A stretch of 64,000 nucleotides of DNA, from assembly GCF_947500695.1 (NCBI RefSeq), contig NZ_CANMSS010000003.1, forward strand, positions 372,001 through 436,000, read 5' to 3'. Made by a program: the position numbers and the translations under genes. This DNA is from an uncultured Pseudoteredinibacter sp. Its GTDB lineage: Bacteria > Pseudomonadota > Gammaproteobacteria > Pseudomonadales > Cellvibrionaceae. Every line of letters starts with the position of its first letter. Position 1 is the first letter of the stretch. Of the stretch, positions 20,152 to 28,404 are shown one piece after another. The notes under the pieces were generated by a model. The model was given only the letters and a program-made list of their open reading frames with translations, did not search any database and was not told where the DNA came from.

Positions 20152-21354
20152 TTAAACGATTTGACCCAATTGGAAGATGGGGAGGTACATAGCAATCATC
20201 AGGCCACCTACTAAAATACCTAATACGGCCATAATCATTGGCTCCAATAGGGTGGTTAAGTTGTCTACCATGTTATCGACTTCTTCTTCGTAAAATGTTG
20301 CAACTTTATCTAACATTTCGTCAAGCGAGCCCGACTCTTCACCAATAGATGTCATTTGAATAAGCATCGATGGGTAAATGCCTGCGCTTCGTAGGCAGCT
20401 ATGCATTGTCATGCCTGTGGCGACTTCATCACGAATGTTCAAAATGGAATCACGATAAACTGCATTACCAGCCGCGCCGGATACTGATGTGAGTGCATCA
20501 ATAAGCGGTACACCAGCGGCGAAGGTTGTTGCTAGGGTTCTTGAAAAGCGAGCGATGATTGAGTTGTATACAATATTGCCAATAATTGGGAGTTTGAGGG
20601 TAACTCTATCAACCCCATCTGAAAACTTCTGTGATCTTTTGCGAGCTTGAGAAAAGCACCAAACTGCAGCAATTATTCCTGCCAGGATCAAATACCAGAT
20701 CTCTTGTACGGTATTTGAGATGCCCAATACAAATAAAGTGAAAGCCGGAAGATCTGCGCCAAAACTAGAAAATGTTTCCGCAAATTGAGGAACAACTTTA
20801 ACCAGCAAAATTCCGGTAACCGCTAAAGCAACTACTAGCACGGCGATAGGGTACGTCATGGCTTTTTTAATTTTTGCTTTAAGTGCTTCTGTTTTTTCTT
20901 TATAAGTAGCAATTCGATCGAGCATCGTTTCTAGAGCACCGGACTGTTCGCCAGATTCAACCAGGCTGCAAAACAGATCATCGAAATACTTCGGATGTTG
21001 GCGCAGTGATGCGGCGAACCCACCACCGGCTGCGACACCGTCTTTGATTTCAAGTATGAGGTCTGTAAGGCGAGGGTTGTCTACACCTTCAGCAACAATC
21101 TCAAAGCTTTGTACTAAAGGCACGCCAGCTTTCATCATTGTGGCCATTTGGCGTGTGAAAACGGCAATATCCTGAGGCTTAATTGCTCGGCCGGCACCGA
21201 ATAAAGGCTTCGGCTTTTTACGTACGGTTTTTACCTTTACGCCTTGACGTAATAGCTGAGCTTTTATCAATGCGGTACTGGCGCCTTTTAGCTCACCTTG
21301 AACAGCCTTCCCTTTCTTATCGGTACCTTTATAAATAAAGATGGTATCCGCCAT
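20152..21354 (-). CDS. pilC: Type IV pilus inner-membrane platform protein PilC
   Basis: PilC is the inner-membrane core protein of the pilus motor and contacts the PilB ATPase. The 400-residue protein holds two GspF domains, at about residues 70-195 and 275-395, each with a helical cytoplasmic part and a membrane segment (for example YPIAVLVVALAVTG near residue 167). The conserved FTRQMATMMKAGVPL segment opens the first domain. It lies between pilB (18 bases) and pilD (9 bases) in one leftward operon. Confidence 0.97.
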   Translation of the reverse strand: MADTIFIYKGTDKKGKAVQGELKGASTALIKAQLLRQGVKVKTVRKKPKPLFGAGRAIKPQDIAVFTRQMATMMKAGVPLVQSFEIVAEGVDNPRLTDLILEIKDGVAAGGGFAASLRQHPKYFDDLFCSLVESGEQSGALETMLDRIATYKEKTEALKAKIKKAMTYPIAVLVVALAVTGILLVKVVPQFAETFSSFGADLPAFTLFVLGISNTVQEIWYLILAGIIAAVWCFSQARKRSQKFSDGVDRVTLKLPIIGNIVYNSIIARFSRTLATTFAAGVPLIDALTSVSGAAGNAVYRDSILNIRDEVATGMTMHSCLRSAGIYPSMLIQMTSIGEESGSLDEMLDKVATFYEEEVDNMVDNLTTLLEPMIMAVLGILVGGLMIAMYLPIFQLGQIV

Positions 21355-21372
21355 TGTGTATGCTTCCTAAGC

Positions 21373-23097
21373 TTAGTCTTTTGTAACGCGGTTAGCTTCT
21401 TCAAGGCTGGTTAGGCCTTGGGCAACTTTTCGAAGCGCAGAAATACGTAAATTATTAAAGCCTTCTTCTGCAGCAGCGTCGGCAATTTGCAGTGAGTTAC
21501 CACCTTCCATAATCAAAGAAGAGATTTTGGGGGTAATGCGCACAGTCTCGTATACACCCACACGACCTTTATAGCCGTTTGAGCACTTAGAGCAACCTAC
21601 AGCTTTATAAATTTCAAATTCTGCTTTATCAATGCCGATATTATCGAAGCCTTCGGCACTCATGATATCTTCAGGGATTTCACTCTCTTCCTTACATTCG
21701 GGGCATAGTCTACGTGCCAATCGCTGAGCGATAATTAGACTTACCGTAGTAGCTACGTTAAAGGCCGGTACACCCATATTTAATAATCGAGTCAAGGTTT
21801 CTGGTGCGGAGTTGGTGTGCAAGGTTGAGAGCACTAAGTGACCGGTTTGCGCGGCCTTAATGCCAATTTCGGCGGTCTCAAGGTCTCGAATCTCACCTAC
21901 CATCACGATATCTGGATCTTGTCGCAGGAAGGAACGCAAGGCTTCGGCGAAAGTAAGGCCTACCTTATTGTTGACCTGAACCTGGTTGATACCTTCAAGG
22001 TTAATTTCCACTGGGTCTTCAGCGGTGGAGATGTTTAGCTCTGGTGTGTTAAGAATATTCAAGCCGGTATACAGAGAAACGGTTTTACCAGAACCTGTTG
22101 GCCCTGTTACCAAAATCATACCCTGAGGTTGATTGAGCGCATCTAAATACAGCTGCTTTTGAAAGTCTTCATAGCCAAGTGCATCAATACCCAGTTGGGC
22201 GCTGCTTGGGTCCAAAATACGTAATACGATCTTTTCGCCGAACAGCGTGGGCAAAGTGTTTACACGAAAATCAATTGCCTTGGTTTTGGATACGCGCAGT
22301 TTAATACGCCCATCTTGCGGCACTCGGCGCTCAGAAATGTCCATCTGGGACATTACCTTCAAACGTGCGGCCAAGCGAGTGGCCAAAGCCGTGGGGGGCT
22401 TGGTAACTTCGTGAAGTACACCATCGGTGCGAAAGCGAATGCGATATGCCTTTTCATAAGGCTCAAAGTGAATATCAGATGCGCCCCCTTTAATAGCATC
22501 GAGCAAAACCTTATTGATAAAGCGCACGATTGGAGCTTCATCTACTTCTTCTTGGTCAGAATCGTCAAGGTCTGCGCTACCGCTGCCATCCTCTAATACA
22601 AGGCCGTCAAAATCATCATCAATATCGCCGAGAGCATCACCAAGGCTTTCTTCGGCTTTGGCAACAAAGCGCTCTAAGGCCAGATACAGTTTATCGGCCT
22701 CTACAAGGATTGCTTCGGTTCCCATGCCGGTATTAAATTTGATTTCATCAAGGGCACGAATATTGGTGGGATCCGCCATTGCCAGAAATAGCCGATTCCC
22801 TCTTTGGTAAAGAGGTAGTGCGCTATGTTTAGCAATAAGCTGCTTATCAACTATATCTTTAGGTGCTGAATCTACAGCAAAGGCATCAAGATCGATAAGG
22901 GGGGTGCCGAACTCATCGGCTGCGGCGGTCGCCACCGCTGACGCCCCAAGAATATTCCTCTTGACCAGATATTGTACAAGGGGTTCTTTTTCAAGCTTGC
23001 TTTCAGCAACTGCTTCTTGCGCATCTTCCAATGAAAGTAGCTTATCCCTGACAAGGCGCTGGGCCAGGCCGCTGAGTTGTTGGGCTTCCGCCGACAT
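21373..23097 (-). CDS. pilB: Type IV pilus assembly ATPase PilB
   Basis: PilB is the hexameric ATPase that powers pilus extension. I choose the ATG at 23097 (MSAEAQQLSGLAQRL), which has GGA eight bases upstream and matches the usual PilB start; the frame continues to a TTG at 23154 without support. The 574-residue protein has the N-terminal MshEN-type domain, Walker A GPTGSGKTVSL, the GEIRDLETAEI Walker B region and a zinc motif of two CxxC pairs (CPEC, CSKC) in the C-terminal part. It is the first gene of the pilBCD-coaE-yacG run and divergent from pilA. Confidence 0.96.
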   Translation of the reverse strand: MSAEAQQLSGLAQRLVRDKLLSLEDAQEAVAESKLEKEPLVQYLVKRNILGASAVATAAADEFGTPLIDLDAFAVDSAPKDIVDKQLIAKHSALPLYQRGNRLFLAMADPTNIRALDEIKFNTGMGTEAILVEADKLYLALERFVAKAEESLGDALGDIDDDFDGLVLEDGSGSADLDDSDQEEVDEAPIVRFINKVLLDAIKGGASDIHFEPYEKAYRIRFRTDGVLHEVTKPPTALATRLAARLKVMSQMDISERRVPQDGRIKLRVSKTKAIDFRVNTLPTLFGEKIVLRILDPSSAQLGIDALGYEDFQKQLYLDALNQPQGMILVTGPTGSGKTVSLYTGLNILNTPELNISTAEDPVEINLEGINQVQVNNKVGLTFAEALRSFLRQDPDIVMVGEIRDLETAEIGIKAAQTGHLVLSTLHTNSAPETLTRLLNMGVPAFNVATTVSLIIAQRLARRLCPECKEESEIPEDIMSAEGFDNIGIDKAEFEIYKAVGCSKCSNGYKGRVGVYETVRITPKISSLIMEGGNSLQIADAAAEEGFNNLRISALRKVAQGLTSLEEANRVTKD

Positions 23098-23302
23098 TAG
23101 TCCATTCCGATATAGTTTAAGGTCTGATCGTTCTGTTAAGTCTATTCGATTCAATACTTACAATATAATTCAACTTTATATGATAAGCCTATGTGAAAGC
23201 TAGAAATTCATCATATTTCTGAAACGAAATTAGCTGTAGTATAGCCCCGCTTTCAGTAAAAAGGCTGTGTGGGCAACAATAAAGTACCAAGTTTGCCACA
23301 AG

Positions 23303-23319
23303 GTGACGTATCCTGTCAC
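23303..23319. promoter_or_regulatory. Inverted repeat GTGAC-N7-GTCAC upstream of pilA
   Basis: A perfect five-base inverted repeat with a seven-base spacer lies 88 bases before the sigma-54 -24 element and five bases before the CRP-type site. Enhancer-binding proteins of sigma-54 promoters bind at this kind of distance, so PilR is a candidate. I do not know the PilR site in this organism, and the repeat could belong to another regulator. Confidence 0.35.
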
Positions 23320-23323
23320 TTCG

Positions 23324-23339
23324 TGTGAACTGGATCACA
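23324..23339. promoter_or_regulatory. CRP/Vfr-type palindrome upstream of pilA
   Basis: The sequence TGTGA-ACTGGA-TCACA matches the CRP consensus TGTGA-N6-TCACA at all ten fixed positions. Vfr, the Pseudomonas CRP homologue, recognises a similar sequence and controls type IV pili and twitching. The site lies 68 bases before the -24 element of the pilA promoter and 227 bases before the pilB start, so it could act on either gene. Confidence 0.65.
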
Positions 23340-23406
23340 TTTTTTTGCTGTCTTCACAGGTTCTAAATCCGTGAATCATCTGCTCTGCAGGCCATTTTTC
23401 AATGGT

Positions 23407-23422
23407 TGGCACAGTCTATGCT
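23407..23422 (+). promoter_or_regulatory. Sigma-54 promoter of pilA
   Basis: TGGCAC (23407-23412), five bases, then ATGCT (23418-23422) matches the -24/-12 consensus TGGCAC-N5-TTGCW with one mismatch and the exact GG-to-GC spacing. Transcription would begin about 30 bases before the pilA ATG. pilA transcription by RpoN with PilS/PilR is established in Pseudomonas, which fits. Confidence 0.8.
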
Positions 23423-23463
23423 TTATGGGAGGAACCGGATTTATTTTTTTGGAGATATAAAAG

Positions 23464-23907
23464 ATGAAAACTGTTCAAAAAGGTTTTACCTTGATCGAAT
23501 TGATGATCGTTGTTGCGATTATCGGTATTTTGGCTGCTGTAGCTCTTCCTGCGTACCAGGATTACACTTCTCGTACTAAAGTAACTGAGCCAGTGTCTTT
23601 ACTTTCTGGTTTGAAAATTGATGTTAGTGCATACCATACTGACACAGGTACCTTGCCAACCTTGGCGCAGCTAACTGCTTACGCTGGGCCAAAGGTCACT
23701 TCTGGCAAGTTCACAACAACTGTAACCGGAGCAGCAGCTGGTATCTTTATCGCTACTATGCGTGCTCAAGTAGGTGCTAACATCAACAATGCAACTGTTC
23801 AAATGAGTTTCTCTACTGATGCAAACGGTTTGTTGGTTCATGTTTGTAAGCCTGGCGCTGCTAACGCAATTCCTAATAAGTACTTGCCTGCAGAGTGTCG
23901 CCCATAA
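23464..23907 (+). CDS. pilA: Major type IV pilin
   Basis: PilA is the structural subunit of the type IV pilus. The 147-residue prepilin has a short basic leader cut after Gly7 (MKTVQKG, then FTLIELMIV), the essential Glu5 of the mature protein and a long hydrophobic helix. Two C-terminal cysteines (residues 128 and 145) form the disulfide-bounded region seen in type IVa pilins. GGAG lies ten bases before the ATG. The sigma-54 promoter and the strong terminator mark a single-gene, highly expressed unit. A close paralogue lies at 30469-30912. Confidence 0.96.
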   Translation: MKTVQKGFTLIELMIVVAIIGILAAVALPAYQDYTSRTKVTEPVSLLSGLKIDVSAYHTDTGTLPTLAQLTAYAGPKVTSGKFTTTVTGAAAGIFIATMRAQVGANINNATVQMSFSTDANGLLVHVCKPGAANAIPNKYLPAECRP

Positions 23908-23934
23908 GATAGCGCACTTTAAGGTATTGAAGAG

Positions 23935-23956
23935 CCCGGCAATTGCCGGGTTTTTT
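23935..23956 (+). terminator. Rho-independent terminator after pilA
   Basis: A perfect six-base-pair stem, CCCGGC-AATT-GCCGGG, is followed by six T. It starts 28 bases after the pilA stop and should separate abundant pilA transcript from the accessory genes downstream. Confidence 0.92.
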
Positions 23957-23985
23957 GTTTCTACAATTTTTCCCTGGGGGATAGG

Positions 23986-25872
23986 GTGTTAGGCGTTTCT
24001 AGGTTGTGGGTGATTGTCTTTATGCTAGCAGTTGTCACTCTGCTAGTTTTTATCCCAGGAGTTAGTGGCAAATTTTGGCTTGACGACTACGGCACTCTGC
24101 CTGACTTGTTTGAGCAAATTGATAGCTATGGATGGTATTACGGGGTTTTCAGTGGTCAAACGGGACCTTTAGGTAGGCCGCTGGCCCTACTTAGCTTTGC
24201 TCTTCAACAGAATTCATGGCCTGACCCGAAGGCCTTTATATGGGTAAATATAGGCATTCACGTTATGAATGCCCTTTTAGTGTTTTGGCTTTTGAATCTT
24301 TTGTTACCGAGGTTTATACGCGGCTCATCTTCACGTGTGTGGTTTGCTCTTTCTATAGCGCTTTTATGGGCAATAGCCCCTATTCAAAGTTCCACAGTTT
24401 TATACGTTGTACAGAGAATGGTTCTGCTGAGCTCGGCAGCTGTTTTGGGTGCGCTGATTTGTTTGGTGTATTCATGGCGCGCATTGCTCGAAGATAGCGT
24501 GGTTCGTGGGTTCTGGCTGCTAGTTGCTAGTGCTGGTTTGGCGGTGCTGGGTTTGTTAGCGAAAGAAACAGCTGCGCTGCTGCTAGTTTATGCATTGTGT
24601 ATATATTATTTTTTGAATGAATTTGAGCGCCCAGCAAGTTTTGTTTGGCGGCGGCTTGTGCCTTGGGTGCTATGGGTCGGCATTGCTGCTTTTATAGTGG
24701 TTGTATTTATTGGTTGGGATAGGCTGATTGATGATTACCTAATTCGGGAATTCACTTTGGTGGAGCGGCTCCTGTCTCAGCCCAGGGCGCTGTTGGATTA
24801 TGCTTTGCAAACGGTAATACCGAAGCCAGCTTCTCTAGGCTTGTTTCATGATGACTTTGCAATATCTCATTCTGTATTTGATCCGCTTTCAACCTTTTGG
24901 GCGATATGCTTTTGGTTTATAGCCTTGTTAGCAGCTATTTATGCAAGGACTAAAGGCGTAGCTTTGCCTCTAGTATTATTGTGTTGGTATTTAGGTGGGC
25001 ATTCAGTAGAGGCTTCAGCGCTTGCCTTGGAGCTATACTTTGAGCACAGAAACTACCTTCCAAGCCTGGCTGTATGGGTGGCGATAGTCGCGCTGTCAGT
25101 TTGGCTGTGGAGGGATTACATTCAGCCTAATCGACGTAAAGTGTTCGTGTTTATAGCTGCAGCGTATGCCGCTGTTATTTTAGCTATATCTGTTACCACC
25201 AATATTCTTTGGGGTGATCCTGCGCGGTTAGCTTATTTGTATTCTGAGGAGCGCAGTGGGTCTATTCGGGCTAGAGCGCTAAAGATTGACTTGTATCAGC
25301 AGGTTGGGGAGGTTGATAGGGCTTTCAGTGAATTGATACGCCTTGAAGAGGATTTTCGTGGAGAGCTAGCACCTCAATTATTGGCCGTCGAGTTTGATTG
25401 CTTTTATGAAGGTCGGTTTAATAGGGGGCTCACCGAGGATGTAGTAGATGCAGCGAAGTCAGCGCGATATTCCAATGGTGCTCTTGCTGCAGTTGAAAGT
25501 TTGATTGAATTAGAGTTCAAGGGTAATGGTTGCGACAACTTTAGTGAAAAAGATTTGATTGATTTGGTCGACTCTTTCGGTGAAAACCCGAAGTATAAAA
25601 GAAAGTATGCGATGTTACATGGCTTTGCTGCGAGGATAAGCTGGGAAAGCGGTAGTTTGGACCAGGCCTTGGCTCGTCTGCTTGAGCACAAAGGTGGGAG
25701 CTTTCAAAATGACCAGATGTTGGTGGTATTGCTGGCAACTATGCACCGCTATCAAGAGGCCGTTGACTTAATAAAGGTTATGCGATCTGTCTATCCGTTT
25801 GAGGTCGAGCTTCAGGCTGATTATTTTGATAAATTGGAAGCAGAAATTAAGTTGGATATAGAGGTGAATTGA
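23986..25872 (+). CDS. GT-C-fold membrane glycosyltransferase with C-terminal TPR-like part, pilin-glycosylation candidate
   Basis: This 628-residue protein starts with GTG behind a GGGGGA site. The first two thirds hold about ten membrane segments. Early in the first periplasmic loop is FWLDDYG, the acidic motif typical of GT-C transferases, then GRPLALLSFAL, a short NIGIHVMNALL segment and a KETAALLL segment, as in TMTC/PMT-like enzymes. The last 200 residues are soluble, helical and TPR-like. It directly follows the pilA terminator, a position where pilin-modifying transferases (TfpO, TfpW, PglL types) occur. It lacks the Wzy-type features I would expect in PglL or TfpO. Function as pilin glycosyltransferase is inference from place and fold. 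Confidence 0.65.
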   Translation: MLGVSRLWVIVFMLAVVTLLVFIPGVSGKFWLDDYGTLPDLFEQIDSYGWYYGVFSGQTGPLGRPLALLSFALQQNSWPDPKAFIWVNIGIHVMNALLVFWLLNLLLPRFIRGSSSRVWFALSIALLWAIAPIQSSTVLYVVQRMVLLSSAAVLGALICLVYSWRALLEDSVVRGFWLLVASAGLAVLGLLAKETAALLLVYALCIYYFLNEFERPASFVWRRLVPWVLWVGIAAFIVVVFIGWDRLIDDYLIREFTLVERLLSQPRALLDYALQTVIPKPASLGLFHDDFAISHSVFDPLSTFWAICFWFIALLAAIYARTKGVALPLVLLCWYLGGHSVEASALALELYFEHRNYLPSLAVWVAIVALSVWLWRDYIQPNRRKVFVFIAAAYAAVILAISVTTNILWGDPARLAYLYSEERSGSIRARALKIDLYQQVGEVDRAFSELIRLEEDFRGELAPQLLAVEFDCFYEGRFNRGLTEDVVDAAKSARYSNGALAAVESLIELEFKGNGCDNFSEKDLIDLVDSFGENPKYKRKYAMLHGFAARISWESGSLDQALARLLEHKGGSFQNDQMLVVLLATMHRYQEAVDLIKVMRSVYPFEVELQADYFDKLEAEIKLDIEVN

Positions 25873-25873
25873 T

Positions 25874-26734
25874 ATGAGTACTGGCGTGGATAAAGTTTCC
25901 GTTGTTATTCCTGCTAAAAATGAGTCTGTTGGCCTCGCTAAAATATTACCTAAGCTTGTTTTGATTGAAGAGGTATTCGAAGTTATCGTTGTGGATGATG
26001 GGTCCAGTGACAACACTGTCGAGCTCTGCGCTGAGCATGGTGTGAAATGTATTTCTCATCCTGAAAGCATGGGTAATGGTGCAAGTATTAAAACTGGTGC
26101 TAGGGCTGCAATCGGGGATGTGTTGGTGTTTATGGATGGCGACGGGCAGCATCAACCGGAAGAGATTACATCGTTATTAAATAAACTAGAGTCCGGGTAT
26201 GATCTCGTCGTTGGGTCTCGAGATGCTTCTGGGCAAGCTAGTTTGGGACGAAGATTAGCAAATGGTTTTTATAATTGGTTTGCTAGCTGGATGTCGAGTA
26301 GAGAAATACATGATCTTACTTCGGGGTTTCGTGCCGTTCGCGCAGACAAATTTCGAGAGTTTCTATATATGTTGCCCAATGGCTTCTCATATCCCACAAC
26401 ATCTACGATGGCATTTTTACGATCCGGTTACTCTGTTGGTTTTAAACCGATAAATGTCCTGCAACGAGACGGTAAAAGCCATATTAACTTGGTGCGAGAT
26501 GGGGTTAAATTTTTTCTGATTATTTTCAAAATTGCAACATTATACTCGCCGTTAAAGTTGTTTAGTCTTGTTTCATTTGGTTTGCTGACTACGGGCATGT
26601 CTTACTATTTGTATACGTATTTTAGCGTGGGCCGGTTTACTAATATGGGAATGTTTCTTTTAGTGTCAGCTATTTTGGTATTCTTGATGGGGTTGCTTTC
26701 CGAGCAGGTGTCTACTTTGTTCTACAAAAAGTAA
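25874..26734 (+). CDS. Family 2 glycosyltransferase with C-terminal membrane segments
   Basis: This 286-residue enzyme resembles polyprenyl-phosphate sugar transferases (dolichol-phosphate mannose synthase or ArnC type). The GT-A domain shows VVIPAKNE at the N-terminus, VVDDGSSDNT near residue 39 and the metal-binding FMDGDGQHQP near residue 88. Two membrane segments lie near the C-terminus. It begins two bases after the GT-C gene. A consistent reading is that it makes the lipid-linked sugar that the GT-C enzyme uses; the sugar is unknown. Confidence 0.8.
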   Translation: MSTGVDKVSVVIPAKNESVGLAKILPKLVLIEEVFEVIVVDDGSSDNTVELCAEHGVKCISHPESMGNGASIKTGARAAIGDVLVFMDGDGQHQPEEITSLLNKLESGYDLVVGSRDASGQASLGRRLANGFYNWFASWMSSREIHDLTSGFRAVRADKFREFLYMLPNGFSYPTTSTMAFLRSGYSVGFKPINVLQRDGKSHINLVRDGVKFFLIIFKIATLYSPLKLFSLVSFGLLTTGMSYYLYTYFSVGRFTNMGMFLLVSAILVFLMGLLSEQVSTLFYKK

Positions 26735-26745
26735 AGGAAATAGTT

Positions 26746-27645
26746 GTGAGGGAGAAGATAAGGTGGAGGGGCATCTTATTTATTGTTTTCTTGCTTGTTG
26801 CCTTTTTTTTCTTGGCAAGCAAGTTAGATTCTCGTGAAGAATTGCCAGTTTTATCTCAAACCCAGGTTTTGTATTTGATAGGCATCCAGGTGATGGCGCT
26901 GTTTGCAGCAATGGGGTCTTGGTGGGCAGCTGTTCGGGGTGTGGCAAAATTCAGCCTCTCTTTTCATCTAGTATTTATACATGTCGTGATTCTGCAGTTG
27001 GGGAAGTACATTCCTGGTAAGGTCTGGGGTGTTGTTGTTCGGGGAGCTGCCTTAGTCGGTAAAAATGGACTTTCTTTGAGTCAAGCGACGGCGATCACTG
27101 TTTGGGAGCAGATGTTGGTTTTACTAATCGGTGCTGCTATTGGCGTTTGCTGTTGGCTTCAAAATGTTTTGGCGGTGTGTTTGGTGGTGGTGGCCCCTGT
27201 ATTCATTTGGTTGATTCTATTTAAGTGGAGTTGGGGGGGAGGCTTTCTAGGGCGGTGGCAACTTCGTTTGACGGAAATTGTTGATGGTGGTGTTTGGCAG
27301 TGGCTTGTGGCCGTTAGCATAGTTTTTAGTTGGTTGGCTGTGATGCTAGCCGTAGCGGTGTTAGCTACAATATTGATGCCTGGTGTAGAGAGTGTGACTC
27401 TACTTAAGCTTTCGGCGGCAATGGTTATCGCTGTTGCTGTAGGATTTCTGGCAGTTTTTGCTCCGGGAGGAATTGGTGTGCGTGAGGGTGTCTTTGTGGC
27501 CCTTGCCTCACAGCTGATATCGATGGAAGATGCTATGATATTGGTATTGTCTCATAGATTTGTATTGGTTTTTTATGACCTTGCTTTGGGAGCGGTGATG
27601 GGAGTTTTTCTTGTTTCTTCTGATATGAAGTTGAGTGGTGAGTAG
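26746..27645 (+). CDS. Flippase-like membrane protein (UPF0104/AglD C-terminal type)
   Basis: This 299-residue protein has about eight membrane segments and begins at a GTG with AAAGGAAA upstream. Two family motifs are clear: GKYIPGKVWGVVVRG near residue 85 and PGGIGVREGVFVA near residue 243. These belong to the lysylphosphatidylglycerol-synthase transmembrane/flippase-like family, often found with GT2 enzymes in glycan clusters. A role in moving lipid-linked sugar across the membrane is inferred from that association and from the neighbouring GT2 gene. Confidence 0.75.
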   Translation: MREKIRWRGILFIVFLLVAFFFLASKLDSREELPVLSQTQVLYLIGIQVMALFAAMGSWWAAVRGVAKFSLSFHLVFIHVVILQLGKYIPGKVWGVVVRGAALVGKNGLSLSQATAITVWEQMLVLLIGAAIGVCCWLQNVLAVCLVVVAPVFIWLILFKWSWGGGFLGRWQLRLTEIVDGGVWQWLVAVSIVFSWLAVMLAVAVLATILMPGVESVTLLKLSAAMVIAVAVGFLAVFAPGGIGVREGVFVALASQLISMEDAMILVLSHRFVLVFYDLALGAVMGVFLVSSDMKLSGE

Positions 27646-27648
27646 GGT

Positions 27649-28404
27649 ATGAAAAGGGAGCAGCAAGAAAACTATTCAATGATAGCTTCGGAAATGTTTA
27701 ATCAAGAAGGGCGAACCCAAAAAGCTAAAACAATGTGGTCAGTTCTTAGTGATTGTATTGAAGAGGATTGCAAAAAATTACGCTTGCTAAATGTTGGTGG
27801 ATCTTCAGGGATTATTGATGAGTATTTAGCGGGTTACTTCTCTTCGATCACGAGCTTGGATATTGATGTTAATGCTCAGTTTGGCGCTAGAAAAATAGCG
27901 GTATCTAAAAATGTTCACTTTGTTACTAGTGATGCAACGGGTATGGGAATTAAAACAGCCAGTGTGGATGTTGTGATTTGCTCTCAGGTGTATGAGCATG
28001 TACTTAGCCCAGAATTGATGATGGCTGAGATAAATCGTGTTTTAAAGCCTGGTGGGATTTGCTATTTTTCTGCTTCGAATAGACTTATGTTTAACGAACC
28101 TCACTATAATTTGAAGTTCTTGTCGCTCTTGCCTAGATTCTTGGCCCATAAATACGTACGTGCTATGGGGAAGGGGGACTTCTACCACGAAAAACATTAT
28201 AGCTACTGGGCATTAAAACATTTGGTGAAAAAGTTTGAAGTTGTTGATTATACTCAGAAAATCGTAAATGATCCCGTTAGGTTTCAGGCTGACTATATGT
28301 TGCCATCCTTGGGTCTTAAACACTTTTTTTATAAGCTATTTTGTCGCTGTTTTTATTTTTTGATGCCTGGGTATATCTGGGTTCTCAGAAAGTCGTCGCA
28401 TTAA
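27649..28404 (+). CDS. Class I SAM-dependent methyltransferase
   Basis: This 251-residue protein has a Methyltransf_11-type fold: the SAM loop LLNVGGSSGIIDEYL near residue 47, an acidic LDIDVNAQ strand end, and VICSQVYEHVLSPE followed by NRVLKPGG. It starts four bases after the flippase-like gene, so it belongs to the same rightward unit. Such enzymes in glycan clusters often methylate sugars, but the substrate cannot be read from sequence. Its last 20 bases overlap the end of the convergent SDR gene. Confidence 0.75.
   Translation: MKREQQENYSMIASEMFNQEGRTQKAKTMWSVLSDCIEEDCKKLRLLNVGGSSGIIDEYLAGYFSSITSLDIDVNAQFGARKIAVSKNVHFVTSDATGMGIKTASVDVVICSQVYEHVLSPELMMAEINRVLKPGGICYFSASNRLMFNEPHYNLKFLSLLPRFLAHKYVRAMGKGDFYHEKHYSYWALKHLVKKFEVVDYTQKIVNDPVRFQADYMLPSLGLKHFFYKLFCRCFYFLMPGYIWVLRKSSH

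Larger units (their letters stand above)
23098..23463. other. pilB-pilA divergent intergenic region
   Basis: This 366-base region separates the divergent pilB and pilA genes. It carries, from left to right, an inverted repeat, a CRP/Vfr-type palindrome and a sigma-54 promoter for pilA, each listed separately. The left half is AT-rich and should contain the pilB promoter, but I found no clear sigma-54 match on the minus strand. Confidence 0.7.
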
